From Sulfuricurvum sp. (GTDB lineage: Bacteria > Campylobacterota > Campylobacteria > Campylobacterales > Sulfurimonadaceae): DNA of 64,000 bases. Below the pieces are notes generated by a model that was not told the DNA's origin, ran no database searches, and saw only the letters and a program-made list of their open reading frames with translations. A program made the translations under genes and the position numbers. Of this stretch, positions 7,933 through 17,670 are shown one piece after another (position 1 is the first letter of the stretch; each line of letters begins with the position of its first letter). The stretch spans positions 62,001 through 126,000 of the forward strand of contig JAUYUB010000010.1 of assembly GCA_030692765.1 (NCBI GenBank). Reading direction: 5' to 3'.

Positions 7933-9159
7933 TTAAGCCCCCTGAACGAATCGGGTAAAAACCAATTCAATTCTAAAGTACCCTTCACTCTGAGTGGAAA
8001 TGTAATCAAAGCCTATTTCACGACTCAGCCGTTTTAACATTTTTTCTCCTATTTTGGAGCTAAATAAATATTTCTCATCCCCGATGCTATTTTCTATCCA
8101 TATTTTTTGCGTTGTATGATCGCATCCAATCTTCACGACACTATCCTCTTTTGCATAGGTAATCGCATTTTCAAGCAGTGCGCTGAGAACTTTTGAAAGA
8201 AGTTTTTCTGATGCTATAATCGAAAAGGTCTCAGCAGGTAATGTCAAAGTTAACTGTTTGCGCTGAATCAAAATAGCCATTTTTGTTTGAAGTTTTTTCA
8301 GTATATCGGCGATATTAATATTACTGGCTTCCTCAAAATCAGAACTTTCCAGAAATAACACATTTTTAAGTTCGCTTGTAAGCCTTTCAATATCATGGCC
8401 TAAGTCCTCTATAAATTTATCCTTCGGATACTTAGCATTGCCCTCATAAACATCCAGTCGTGATCGCATTAATGACAAGGGGGTTTTTAATTCATGGGCT
8501 GCCTCTTTAAACAACTCAGCCTCTTTGGAGCGAAAAATTTCCAAGCGATGAATTAACATACTGAATGCGTGGGAAACTTCTTCTATCTCTTTGCCCGGGT
8601 TACCAAGTGAAAAATCAAAGGGTTTTTGGTTGTTCCATTCTCGAGTTTTTTTCGCTAAAACAGCTAAAGGCTTCATATAATAATCCAACAAAGCAATACT
8701 AATCAGTAAAATAACTAGCAGTGAAACTAAATAACGCAGAAGAAGCTTCTGCGCGTATTTATCAAGTGCAAGTTCAATTTTTTCTGTATTGCTAATAGCA
8801 TAAAGGTAGATACCATTACGTTGTTGCACCGAGGAAACGACTTCATTTTCTCGTGAAATATAAGGCTCTTTTGAGACAAGAAAACGTAGTTGTGATGCTT
8901 CTGAATCGTTTAAAATCATCTTATTATGAGGAATGGCGTATAAATAACTAAGACAACTTTTTGGAGTGAGTGGTTGTAAAATATGGTCGCTCATACTCTC
9001 ATTTAACAAATGATTCAGTACCTTTTCAAGATCATGTATTTTTTCACTGCGCATCGTATGAAGTGCCACTATCCAATTGAGTCCAAAAGCAATAGCGATG
9101 AGAATAGAAAAAATAAATGTTATTTTTACTTTAAGCGATCCTATCCATTTATCTTTCAA
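7933..9159 (-). CDS. Sensor histidine kinase of the metal-efflux operon
   Basis: A 408-residue kinase. Membrane segments are at about 10-30 and 138-160, flanking a periplasmic sensor of roughly 105 residues. The H-box is LFKEAAHELKTPLS and the N-box LLENAITYA. The usual DxGxG and GxGxG ATP-binding loops are hard to find: the region after the N-box goes from WIENSIGDEKY to KIGEKMLKRLSREIG with a shortened lid. Last gene of the efflux operon, overlapping its regulator by 11 bases. Probably senses periplasmic metal, by context only. Confidence 0.85.
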   Translation of the reverse strand: MKDKWIGSLKVKITFIFSILIAIAFGLNWIVALHTMRSEKIHDLEKVLNHLLNESMSDHILQPLTPKSCLSYLYAIPHNKMILNDSEASQLRFLVSKEPYISRENEVVSSVQQRNGIYLYAISNTEKIELALDKYAQKLLLRYLVSLLVILLISIALLDYYMKPLAVLAKKTREWNNQKPFDFSLGNPGKEIEEVSHAFSMLIHRLEIFRSKEAELFKEAAHELKTPLSLMRSRLDVYEGNAKYPKDKFIEDLGHDIERLTSELKNVLFLESSDFEEASNINIADILKKLQTKMAILIQRKQLTLTLPAETFSIIASEKLLSKVLSALLENAITYAKEDSVVKIGCDHTTQKIWIENSIGDEKYLFSSKIGEKMLKRLSREIGFDYISTQSEGYFRIELVFTRFVQGA

Positions 9160-9796
9160 TAATGTATCCTCGTGTTTTAATCGTTTTTATAAGGGAGGGA
9201 TGTAGCTTACGGCGAAGACGTGCAACCAGTTCATCAATGGCATTAGGTGTGACATTTTGAGGATTATCGTAAAGAGTATCCATAATTTCGTCACGCGAAG
9301 CAATAGCGTTACGATTGAGCAGATAAAACAGTAAAGTATGCTCATTTTTAGAAAGGACAATCTGGGTTCCGTCTTTCTGAACACTTTGACGAATAAGATC
9401 GATTTCAAACCCCTGAAGTTCCAATGTCTTTAGTGAGAATCGGCGTGATAGTGCAATGATTCGCGCTCGAAGTTCTTTAACATCAAATGGTTTTTCAAGA
9501 TAGTCATCCGCTCCAAACTCCAATCCTTGAACTTTGTCATCTACCGTCCCAAGGGCACTAAGAATCAAAACAGGCTGTGCAGGATTCTTTTGTTTGGCAT
9601 AGAGGATTAATTCTTTAACTCTGTCTTTACCATGAAAGGTTCGATCTAAAATAATCACCGCATAGGTAAATGCATCCAGGTGCATTTTAATTTCGTCAAT
9701 TTCACTTGCGGTATCGACGATCCAACCTTCGTTTTTTAAGCTAAAGGCTAACAATTCCAAAAGCTCTTTTTCATCGTCTGCAATTAAAATACGCAT
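9149..9796 (-). CDS. OmpR-family response regulator of the metal-efflux operon
   Basis: 215 residues. Acidic pair Asp7/Asp8, phospho-acceptor Asp51, Ser80 and Lys102 are present, followed by a winged-helix domain ending in IKTRGYII. The loop after Asp51 reads LDRTFHGKDRVKEL instead of the common LPxxxG pattern, which is unusual. It abuts DUF3240 with no gap and overlaps the kinase. A likely target is the pair of 11-base-spaced repeats upstream of the operon (15436-15453). Confidence 0.88.
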   Translation of the reverse strand: MRILIADDEKELLELLAFSLKNEGWIVDTASEIDEIKMHLDAFTYAVIILDRTFHGKDRVKELILYAKQKNPAQPVLILSALGTVDDKVQGLEFGADDYLEKPFDVKELRARIIALSRRFSLKTLELQGFEIDLIRQSVQKDGTQIVLSKNEHTLLFYLLNRNAIASRDEIMDTLYDNPQNVTPNAIDELVARLRRKLHPSLIKTIKTRGYIIER

Positions 9797-10084
9797 TTAC
9801 AATTCACTGATTCCATAAGTATACATTTTAATATTCTTCCCATGAAGTTTTTGTTTGATAGAAGAAGAGAGGGCAAAAATATTCTCCTGGTCTAAAAAAA
9901 GTTTAAAAACACCAAAGTCAGCCCTCGCACTCACTTGCTCATGGGCACTTTTTAAAAAAGCACCGGCACCATAGCGATTGCAGGAAAAAAAGTAAAAATC
10001 ATTATATCCTTGCGAGAGTAAAAAATCTACCAATGTATCTTTATGATTGATTTCAAAATAAATATCCATTTCACTCATGTTCAT
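9797..10084 (-). CDS. DUF3240 family protein
   Basis: A 95-residue soluble protein with a PII/CutA-like small alpha-beta pattern (YFEINHKDTLVDFLLSQGYNDFYFFSC). DUF3240 proteins are typically encoded beside heavy-metal RND pumps; their role is not known, though metal sensing or pump modulation has been suggested. Its ATG overlaps the pump stop codon (ATGA, four bases). Confidence 0.75.
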   Translation of the reverse strand: MNMSEMDIYFEINHKDTLVDFLLSQGYNDFYFFSCNRYGAGAFLKSAHEQVSARADFGVFKLFLDQENIFALSSSIKQKLHGKNIKMYTYGISEL

Positions 10085-13000
10085 TTTTCTCCCCGTTTAT
10101 AGATTATTTTAAAGGCGGGTGGCAAAATCAATAGGGTCAAGATGGTTGAAGTCACCAATCCGCCTAAAACAACGATTGCCAACGGTTTTTGGATTTCACT
10201 TCCCACACCTGAAGCAAATAACAGCGGTAACAGTCCCAGTGCTGCGATAAACGCCGTCATCAATACCGGACGGAGCCGTCGACGTGCCCCTTCATGAACA
10301 GCATCATCGATCGCCAATCCATTCCCTAGAAGGGTATTAAAATAACTCACCATCACTACACCGTTGAGTACTGCAATCCCAAAGAGAGCGATAAACCCGA
10401 CCGATGCGGGGACAGAAAGATACTCACCGCTCAAGAAAAGCGAGATAATTCCCCCCGTCACGGCAAATGGGATATTCAGCAAGATAAGCAATGTACTACT
10501 AATCGATCGGAAGGTAAAAAAGAGAATCAAAAAGATCACTGCAATACTCACCGGAACCACTGCCATTAATCGTGCTGACGAGCGCTGTTGGTTTTCAAAC
10601 TCTCCACCGTATATGATATGGTATCCCTTTGGAAGCTTAAGGGTGCTGTTGATTTTTTGTTTTGCCTCTTCGACAAATCCGACGAGATCCCGGTTTTCGA
10701 CATTTGAACGCACCACGCTCAATCGCTCATTATTTTCTCGAAGTACTTGAACGGGGCCCTCTGTCTCTGTAATCGTAGCAATACTGGCCAAAGGAACGCT
10801 CCCCCCCTCGTTCAAAGGAACCTCCAATGCGCTAAACTTTTCGTAATCATGTGCTATATCATTATCCAGGCGGATCATTACGGGAGTACGTGCATTGCCT
10901 TGCGGTATCGTATCAACAATAATACCTTCCAGTGACGCTTTTAAAAATTGCTGAAGTTCGCCACTGCTTACTCCCGTATTTGCCATAGCCAATCGATCTG
11001 GGGTAATGCTAAGATAGTTAATTCCTTCATTAAGGGTAACAACAACTTCACTTGAACCCTTAATTTCTTCTAAAATCGTCCCTACTTCTTTGCTAAGTCT
11101 ATTAAGTGTATCAATATCGGTACCAAAAATCTTGACTGCCAAGTCACCGCGTGTCCCCGTCAACATTTCCGATATGCGCATATCAATAGGTTGAGTAAAG
11201 CTAAAGCCAACTCCCGTAAAGGGCTTAAGGGCAATCATAATATTTTTCATGATCTCCTCTTTTGTTTTTGCTTTCCATTCTTTTTTAGGTTTTAGGATCA
11301 AAAAAGTATCGGTTTGATTCAGTGTCATCGGGTCTAATCCAAGCTCATCCGTTCCTGTTCGGGCAACTATGGTTTTAATTTCTGGGATACGGCTCAATAA
11401 CTCTTTTTGAATAGCCAAATTGAGGTCCTTGGACGCTTCCAATGAGATAGAAGGCATCGGTTCAACAATTAAAATCAAATCACCCTCATCCAACGTCGGC
11501 ATAAATGTTTTACCAACGAATCCAAAAAGAGAAAAACTAATAACTAAAAAAACTATCGCTGCGATAAAGAGAGTCTTGGTGCGAGTCAAGGCAAAATTGA
11601 GTGTCGGAGCATACATCAGCGTAAAAAAACGATCCAATCGTGTTTCAGAATGCGGAACTGTTTTGAGAAGCAATGATGCTACAACCGGGATTACAGTAAG
11701 AGAGAGGATCAATGAACCCAAAAGGGCAAATACGATCGTCATCGCCACGGGAGCAAAAAGTTTCCCCTCAAGCCCTTCCAGCGTCAAGAGCGGTAAAAAG
11801 ACCACAGCAATAATCAAAAGTCCACTGAAGACCGAAACGCTTACCTCTTTAGTAGCACGATACACAAGATGAAGTTTAGGAAGTTTTTGATCTGCTTCAC
11901 CAAGTTTTGCAAAGGTATTCTCGACCACGACTACTGCCGAATCGACTAGCATACCAACAGCAATCGCCAAACCGCCTAAGCTCATGAGGTTTGCGGTAAT
12001 ACCAAAATAACGCATCATAATAAATGCGATGGATAACGATAAGGGTAAAATGACTGCTACAGCGATAGCTGCTCGCACATCACCCAAAAAGAGCAGTAGC
12101 AACAGTATGACTAAAACTACCGCTTCTAGCAGTGCCTCTGAAACCGTATCAACTGCTTTTTGAGTAAGTTCACTTCGATCATAAAAAGGGACAACCGTTA
12201 TCCCTTTTGGAAGCGTCGGCTTCAATGCTTCCAGTCTTTGTTTGATGTCGATGATCGATTCTTTGGCATTAGCTCCGCGCAACGCCATCACCAACCCTTG
12301 GGTTGCTTCACCAAGACCATTTTTTGTCACAAAGCCAAGCCGCGTCCGGGACTCCTCATTGAGGGCACAAAAATCGCCGATTCGTATGGGTCCATTATGC
12401 GAATGTATCGTTATATTGGCTATTTGAGCGCTGTTTTGAACACCGCTTTGTACTTTGACCAAATATCCCTCATCTCCACGATTGAGTCTCCCTGCACCAT
12501 CATTTTTTAGGTTTTCACCCAATGCTGATTCTAAATCACTCAAGCTAATTCCCAAGCGGCCCATAGCACCTACATCAGGGACAAGGGTGATCGTACGTAC
12601 TTCTCCCCCAAGAGCATTGATATCAGCAACTCCCTTAGCACCGCGTAACGCCGGACGTATAACAAAATCCAGAAGCTCACGTTTGCCTTGTTGGCTCATA
12701 TCCCCTTCAATGGTAAACATAAACACTTCACCCAAGGGGGTTGTCACGGCAGCCATACCGCCGCTAACCCCTTTAGGCAGTGACTCCATCGCGCTGGAGA
12801 GTTTTTCAGCTACCTGTGCGCGGGCGCGATAAACATCTGTCCCATCCTTAAAATCAATGGTGATATCCGCTATGGCATATTTAGAGGTACTTTTAAGCAA
12901 TACTTGGTTTTCGATTCCCATGAGTTCCGCTTCCAGCGGGCGCACGACTCTTGACTCCACTTCTTCAGGAGTCATCCCGGGAGCTTTAAGAATAATTTTC

Positions 13001-13143
13001 ACTTGTGTGGAAGAGATATCCGGAAAAGCATCAATCGGTATCTTAATAAACGAGTAGATACCGTATAGGATGATTGCCAAAGCAAATAAAAGAACAATAA
13101 TACGCTGTTTTAGCGAAAATTCGATGATTGAGTTCAGCATCAT
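10081..13143 (-). CDS. Heavy-metal efflux RND transporter, CzcA/CusA family
   Basis: A 1020-residue inner-membrane proton-driven pump. N-terminal PIDAFPDISSTQVKI and the late GFIALFGIAVLNGVVMVSY are heavy-metal-RND signatures. The TM4 motif is GLAIAVGMLVDSAVVVVEN (391-409) with Asp401 and Glu408, but Ala395 where zinc-type CzcA has a first Asp. By hand alignment, two of the three CusA copper-binding methionines appear absent (Ile and Gln instead). So neither the Cu/Ag nor the classical Zn/Co/Cd assignment is clean. Overlaps the adaptor gene by four bases. Confidence 0.93.
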   Translation of the reverse strand: MMLNSIIEFSLKQRIIVLLFALAIILYGIYSFIKIPIDAFPDISSTQVKIILKAPGMTPEEVESRVVRPLEAELMGIENQVLLKSTSKYAIADITIDFKDGTDVYRARAQVAEKLSSAMESLPKGVSGGMAAVTTPLGEVFMFTIEGDMSQQGKRELLDFVIRPALRGAKGVADINALGGEVRTITLVPDVGAMGRLGISLSDLESALGENLKNDGAGRLNRGDEGYLVKVQSGVQNSAQIANITIHSHNGPIRIGDFCALNEESRTRLGFVTKNGLGEATQGLVMALRGANAKESIIDIKQRLEALKPTLPKGITVVPFYDRSELTQKAVDTVSEALLEAVVLVILLLLLFLGDVRAAIAVAVILPLSLSIAFIMMRYFGITANLMSLGGLAIAVGMLVDSAVVVVENTFAKLGEADQKLPKLHLVYRATKEVSVSVFSGLLIIAVVFLPLLTLEGLEGKLFAPVAMTIVFALLGSLILSLTVIPVVASLLLKTVPHSETRLDRFFTLMYAPTLNFALTRTKTLFIAAIVFLVISFSLFGFVGKTFMPTLDEGDLILIVEPMPSISLEASKDLNLAIQKELLSRIPEIKTIVARTGTDELGLDPMTLNQTDTFLILKPKKEWKAKTKEEIMKNIMIALKPFTGVGFSFTQPIDMRISEMLTGTRGDLAVKIFGTDIDTLNRLSKEVGTILEEIKGSSEVVVTLNEGINYLSITPDRLAMANTGVSSGELQQFLKASLEGIIVDTIPQGNARTPVMIRLDNDIAHDYEKFSALEVPLNEGGSVPLASIATITETEGPVQVLRENNERLSVVRSNVENRDLVGFVEEAKQKINSTLKLPKGYHIIYGGEFENQQRSSARLMAVVPVSIAVIFLILFFTFRSISSTLLILLNIPFAVTGGIISLFLSGEYLSVPASVGFIALFGIAVLNGVVMVSYFNTLLGNGLAIDDAVHEGARRRLRPVLMTAFIAALGLLPLLFASGVGSEIQKPLAIVVLGGLVTSTILTLLILPPAFKIIYKRGEK

Positions 13144-14192
13144 TCAAACCCTAATCCGCTCATGGCACCCTTAAGAACGATTAAGCCGCTCACAGCGACT
13201 TGTGTTTCTTGATCAATTCCCTTCTGACGCACGAAAACCCCTTCTTTACTTATGCCGACAACAGCTAGTTCTTGGGCTTGGAAACCATTTGATGTACGGA
13301 TAAAGCAAATGCTTTTTCCTTGATGTTTGACAACAGCGTTTGAAGGGATGAGAACAGAGGTCACGGGTTTTGATGTGGAGACAAACAATCCGGTTGTTGT
13401 CCCTGCGCGCAGTTCACCTGAACGATCACTGATGCGGGCAATCGCAGTCGCAGAATTGGTTGAAGCATTGACCGACGTAGAAACTGAGATAATGCTTCCG
13501 ATCGAGCTACCTGCTTTATTTAAGACTTTATCCCCTTTGGAAATGGAAGCGATTTGTTTAGGAGAGATATTGAGTATAGCGGTCATAGCATCGATATTTG
13601 AAATTCGAAAATAAGGCTGATACGGGGTGATTTTTTCAGCTACAGCCAAAGGTGAGAGAGTAACAACCCCATTCTTTTGTGCAATAACCGCCATCGAACC
13701 GTCCGTACTTGGCCTAACCCCTGCTAAAGAGAACTGTGCTTCAAGTGTCAAGATGCGTGAGCGTAATGAAGCGGCTTCCAGAGCACTAATTTGGTAATCT
13801 CGATAGGATATAACCCCCTCTTTATAGAGAACTTCGTCTTTTTTAACATTGTTTTGAATGCTGCGATAGCGATTTTGAGCCTCTTTGAGTTCAAACCCAT
13901 TTGCCAGCAGTTCAGGTGAAGCAATACGACAAAGTATTTGCCCTTTTTTCACCTGATCCCCTGCGCGAACATTTAACGCCACGATCGATGCTTCATGATC
14001 TAAAAAATAACTTTTGGACTTCTCTTCGTCATAATCGATTTTTGCGATAAGAGGACCTACTGTTGTACTGCTGGTAAGATGAACCTTCCCTGTGGTTATC
14101 CCAATTTTTTTCATTTGAGCTTCGCTGATCGTGATTTGCGCCATTGCTGCTGTTGCTGCCATAAGCAGTAGTAAACTTCGTTTCATTACCAA
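13140..14192 (-). CDS. RND efflux periplasmic adaptor (CzcB/CusB-like)
   Basis: 350 residues with a signal peptide (about 1-18), then the barrel-sandwich lipoyl half (VALNVRAGDQVKKGQILCRIASPELL), a helical hairpin (about 95-150), the second lipoyl half and the beta-barrel domain. It bridges the pump and the outer-membrane channel. No extra N-terminal metal-binding domain or C-terminal CusF domain is present. Overlaps both neighbours by 4-7 bases. Confidence 0.9.
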   Translation of the reverse strand: MVMKRSLLLLMAATAAMAQITISEAQMKKIGITTGKVHLTSSTTVGPLIAKIDYDEEKSKSYFLDHEASIVALNVRAGDQVKKGQILCRIASPELLANGFELKEAQNRYRSIQNNVKKDEVLYKEGVISYRDYQISALEAASLRSRILTLEAQFSLAGVRPSTDGSMAVIAQKNGVVTLSPLAVAEKITPYQPYFRISNIDAMTAILNISPKQIASISKGDKVLNKAGSSIGSIISVSTSVNASTNSATAIARISDRSGELRAGTTTGLFVSTSKPVTSVLIPSNAVVKHQGKSICFIRTSNGFQAQELAVVGISKEGVFVRQKGIDQETQVAVSGLIVLKGAMSGLGFE

Positions 14193-15385
14193 ATTCTCCC
14201 TATTTTCTTTTCAATTTCACTCATCTCTTCAATGTAGCTTTGTTTTAGTTCAAGCGTACGCAAACGGGCATCGTAATAGACATTTTTGGCAGCCAAGTAT
14301 TCAAACTGCCCCATTTTTCCCCCTTCATACCCTTTTTGTGCCATTGTAAAGAGAGTTTCATACTCCTTTTCATTTTCACCCAGTATCTGGATTCTCTTTT
14401 CACGCTCACCTAGATGCTCCAACATTCCACCCACACTTAGCTGAAGTTTTTGTTTAGTGATTTCCGATAAATGGACAAGAGCACTGCGTTCGCTCATTAA
14501 AGCAGCAATTTTATTATCATTTTTACTGCCCAGCGCCAAGGGGAACGTGAGACGAAAATCCAGACTGTTTTGTGTAGGTTCCTGTGTCATTCCTAATCCG
14601 ACAGATACGGATTTAACCATTGAATGCCTCAGTGTCGTGATGGATGCATCCAATGCCTCTATACGTGTTTTCAGTGATTTTAACACAGGGGCATCTCTTA
14701 GGTGATCGTCTAACATAGAAGAATCTATATATACAAACGGCATATCCTCAATGCGTACTTCGTCCATCATCATAGACGCTACTTTTAGACGATGTTGTGC
14801 ATGTTCAGTCTCCATTAAAGATACTGCTACTTCTTGCAGCGTCGAGTGATATTCGCTCTCCAGACGTAACAGTTCCAGACGCGACAAGCGCCCCGCTTGA
14901 AACTTTTTCTCTCCGGCTTGGTATGCTTTATGGGAGAAATCACGTTTGTCAACAAAGATTGAAGTGCGTTCTTGTTCTAATCCATACACTAGCCAATCAC
15001 GTTTTAATCCGATTTGTATCTCTCCCTTTTGAGCAGCTAGATCAAATTGAGCCCCTTTTTTTATTAGGTCAAATTCATATTCCTGTGCCAAACGCAAGGA
15101 TGGATTTCTAAGCGAATAATCCACCATAACCCCATACTCTGTACCGCTGTTACCACTGTTAATAGAGCCATTACCTTTTACTTTTTTGGCGGATGTTTCA
15201 ATGCCCAGAGGCTCAGAAGCCATTGCTGAGGCTTTTTCAAAACCGATAGCATTGATACGGCCATTGGATTGAACCATTTCTTCCGAAACAGTATAAGCCC
15301 GTTCACAAAGATCATTAAAACTGATCGCATACCCCAAAAATGGAATTAAGATAGCGCTGTACACCCATCTAGCTCTCATTGTCAT
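14186..15385 (-). CDS. TolC-family outer-membrane efflux channel (CzcC-like)
   Basis: 399 residues with a signal peptide and the two long helical repeats typical of TolC-type channels (for example RLELLRLESEYHSTLQEV and GQFEYLAAKNVYYDARLRTLELK near the end). First gene of the operon, ATG preceded by GAGG. Opens the export path for the CzcBA pump. An N-terminal lipobox, common in CzcC, was not seen. Confidence 0.88.
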   Translation of the reverse strand: MTMRARWVYSAILIPFLGYAISFNDLCERAYTVSEEMVQSNGRINAIGFEKASAMASEPLGIETSAKKVKGNGSINSGNSGTEYGVMVDYSLRNPSLRLAQEYEFDLIKKGAQFDLAAQKGEIQIGLKRDWLVYGLEQERTSIFVDKRDFSHKAYQAGEKKFQAGRLSRLELLRLESEYHSTLQEVAVSLMETEHAQHRLKVASMMMDEVRIEDMPFVYIDSSMLDDHLRDAPVLKSLKTRIEALDASITTLRHSMVKSVSVGLGMTQEPTQNSLDFRLTFPLALGSKNDNKIAALMSERSALVHLSEITKQKLQLSVGGMLEHLGEREKRIQILGENEKEYETLFTMAQKGYEGGKMGQFEYLAAKNVYYDARLRTLELKQSYIEEMSEIEKKIGRIW

Positions 15386-15418
15386 ATTAAAACCTCATCA
15401 TTAAAATAGCATGATGGT

Positions 15419-15424
15419 ATTTTA
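15419..15424 (-). promoter_or_regulatory. Candidate -10 box of the metal-efflux operon
   Basis: TAAAAT on the minus strand, 34 bases before the first ATG of the operon (15385). Directly upstream lie the 11-base-spaced repeats at 15436-15453 in place of a -35 box. Confidence 0.4.
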
Positions 15425-15435
15425 TGGATTCAACG

Positions 15436-15453
15436 TGAGAAAATCATGAGAAA
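15436..15453. promoter_or_regulatory. Candidate response-regulator box: direct repeat TGAGAAA with 11-base period
   Basis: TGAGAAA at 15436-15442 and again at 15447-15453. An 11-base period is one helical turn, the usual spacing of OmpR/PhoB half-sites. The pair occupies the -35 region of the efflux operon promoter. Confidence 0.45.
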
Positions 15454-15470
15454 TGAAAAAAAGTAGTGGC

Positions 15471-15499
15471 TTGACAACCCTATGATGGATTGTTATAAT
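15471..15499 (+). promoter_or_regulatory. Consensus sigma70 promoter of rho
   Basis: TTGACA (15471-15476), a 17-base spacer and TATAAT (15494-15499): every consensus base is present. It gives a 5' leader of about 73 bases before the rho ATG at 15579. Confidence 0.8.
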
Positions 15500-15578
15500 G
15501 TCAGCATACATACATTACTATTTTGCAACTGCATATCTCACACCAAAAATCTACATACACACTAAGGCTTCTTTCATA

Positions 15579-16916
15579 ATGAGCGAAAACGTAAAAACCA
15601 CTACTCCTCGTAATAACTCCAAAAATCGTACGCATACCCCTGTAGATGGATTCACCATTGAAGCACTTCGAACGAAGTCACTTGAAGAGTTGCTTGCCAT
15701 TGCAAGTACATTGAATGTCGAAGATCCCAATGAGCTAAAACGCCAGGATCTGATCTTCGAAATCCTCAAAACACAGGTACAGCAAGGTGGATTTATCCTC
15801 TTTACGGGTATTTTAGAGATTATGCAAGACGGTTACGGTTTCTTACGTGCTATCGATCAGGGCTTTAGTGATTCAATGCACGATGCGTATGTTTCCAGCA
15901 CACAAATCCGACGTTTTGCTCTACGTAATGGAGATATCGTTACAGGACAAGTACGTGCACCAAAAGACCAAGAGCGATATTACGCCCTTCTTAAAGTGGA
16001 AGCAATCAATTATCTTCCGCCTGAAGAATCGAAAAAACGTCCTCTTTTTGAAAATCTTACCCCTCTTTATGCATTAGAACAAATTACACTGGAATACAAT
16101 GCGACCAAGCTTACGGGACGTATGATGGATCTTTTTTCTCCCGTAGGAAAAGGACAGCGCGGGCTCATCGTAGCACCTCCACGATCCGGTAAAACAGAGC
16201 TTATGAAAGAGATCGCTCACGGGATTACCAACAATCACCCAGAAATCGAACTTATGGTCTTGCTCGTAGATGAACGTCCAGAGGAAGTTACGGATATGGA
16301 GCGTTCGGTTAAAGGCGAAGTGTACAGCTCAACGTTTGATGAACCTGCAAAAAACCACGTCAAAGTTGCCGAAATGGTGATCGAGCGAGCAAAACGCCGC
16401 GTAGAGCTTGGCAAAGATGTTGTTATCTTGCTAGACTCCATTACCCGTCTTGCTCGTGCGTACAATACCGTCACACCAAGCAGCGGAAAAGTCCTCTCTG
16501 GAGGGGTTGATGCAAACGCTTTGCACAAACCAAAACGTTTCTTCGGTGCTGCGCGTAACATCGAAAACGGCGGAAGTTTGACCATCATCGCTACGGCATT
16601 GGTTGAAACCGGTAGTAAAATGGACGAGGTTATTTTTGAAGAGTTCAAAGGTACTGGTAACTCCGAAGTCGTTCTCAGCCGTAAGATCTCTGAGCGACGC
16701 ATCTATCCTGCAATCGATATTCTCAAATCAGGAACACGTAAAGAAGAGCTTCTTATCGGTGCAGACGTTTTACAAAAAGTCTTTATTTTACGCTCAATGC
16801 TGCATAAGCAAGAAGATGAAGTGGAAGCATTGAAATTCTTGTACAACACCATGATGAAAAGCAAAAGCAATGCTGAGTTCCTTGACAGCATGAACAACGG
16901 CGAATCGGCCAAATAA
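15579..16916 (+). CDS. rho: Transcription termination factor Rho
   Basis: 445 residues from the ATG at 15579 (MSENVKTT); an upstream in-frame start would overlap the -10 box. Residues about 24-70 form the helical N-terminal domain, 70-140 the RNA-binding OB fold, and the hexameric ATPase follows with Walker [10 protein letters not shown] (199-207), [11 protein letters not shown] and the Q/R-loop segments. Rho unwinds RNA and ends untranslated transcripts. murI begins one base after its stop. Confidence 0.96.
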   Translation: MSENVKTTTPRNNSKNRTHTPVDGFTIEALRTKSLEELLAIASTLNVEDPNELKRQDLIFEILKTQVQQGGFILFTGILEIMQDGYGFLRAIDQGFSDSMHDAYVSSTQIRRFALRNGDIVTGQVRAPKDQERYYALLKVEAINYLPPEESKKRPLFENLTPLYALEQITLEYNATKLTGRMMDLFSPVGKGQRGLIVAPPRSGKTELMKEIAHGITNNHPEIELMVLLVDERPEEVTDMERSVKGEVYSSTFDEPAKNHVKVAEMVIERAKRRVELGKDVVILLDSITRLARAYNTVTPSSGKVLSGGVDANALHKPKRFFGAARNIENGGSLTIIATALVETGSKMDEVIFEEFKGTGNSEVVLSRKISERRIYPAIDILKSGTRKEELLIGADVLQKVFILRSMLHKQEDEVEALKFLYNTMMKSKSNAEFLDSMNNGESAK

Positions 16917-16917
16917 G

Positions 16918-17670
16918 ATGCGTGTTGGAGTCTTTGACAGCGGCGTTGGAGGCTTAAGCGTCGTTAAATCATTGCTTGAGCATAAGCTTTTTGAAGAGAT
17001 CATCTATTTTGGTGATACCGCCCGTGTCCCATATGGGGTCAAAGACCAAAATACCATTATCCGCTACTCCCTTGAAGCCCTTGAATTTTTCAAAAACTTT
17101 GAAATCGATCTACTGATCACCGCGTGCAACACCGTCAGCGCTTATGCTCTGAGCGAAATGCGTCTGCACAGCCAATGCGATGTTATCGGCGTGGTTAATC
17201 CGGGCGTACTTGCCCTCAAAAATGCAACCCCCGATACTGATGCCGATATTTTGATCCTCGGGACTAAAGCCACCGTAAAATCACAAGCTTATGAGAAAGG
17301 TCTTCAAGAGCTTGGCTACCATAATCTCAGTGCCATTGCCACCACACTGCTCGTCCCTATCGTTGAAGAAGGCCTGTATGAGGGAGAGATATTGCAAAGT
17401 ACCCTGCATCACTATTTCAAAGATCTTCCCAAAGCTCCCGATGCAATTATTTTGGGATGCACTCACTTCCCTCTCGTTTCCGATGCGATTCATACCTATT
17501 TTAAGGGGAAAAGCACCCTTATCCACTCCGGTGAAGCGATTGTCGAATATCTAGAGCAACATTACGATTTCACACAGCGTTTTGAGCATACCCAACTGAA
17601 GTTTTTTGCATCCGAGAATCCGGAAAGCTTACGTAAAACCGCCCGTGAATGGCTAGGAGAAAACATATGA
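16918..17670 (+). CDS. murI: Glutamate racemase
   Basis: 250 residues; converts L-Glu to D-Glu for peptidoglycan. Catalytic residues are in place: DSGVGG at 7-12, ACNT with Cys70, and LGCTHFPL with Cys181, the two-base mechanism cysteines. Directly follows rho. Its end overlaps dnaX by four bases with AGGAG inside its last codons. Confidence 0.96.
   Translation: MRVGVFDSGVGGLSVVKSLLEHKLFEEIIYFGDTARVPYGVKDQNTIIRYSLEALEFFKNFEIDLLITACNTVSAYALSEMRLHSQCDVIGVVNPGVLALKNATPDTDADILILGTKATVKSQAYEKGLQELGYHNLSAIATTLLVPIVEEGLYEGEILQSTLHHYFKDLPKAPDAIILGCTHFPLVSDAIHTYFKGKSTLIHSGEAIVEYLEQHYDFTQRFEHTQLKFFASENPESLRKTAREWLGENI

Noticed and set aside
11420..11872. 150-codon open frame opposite the CzcA-like pump
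   Set aside because: Antisense to a conserved gene; composition is that of a reverse-complement shadow and no start signals are present.
15396..15416. Inverted repeat CATCAT-N9-ATGATG before the efflux operon
   Set aside because: Only six-base arms in AT-rich sequence; likely chance compared with the better-placed 11-base direct repeat.
16235..16702. 155-codon open frame opposite rho
   Set aside because: Antisense to the Rho ATPase core and rich in Ser/Thr/Arg; no independent evidence.
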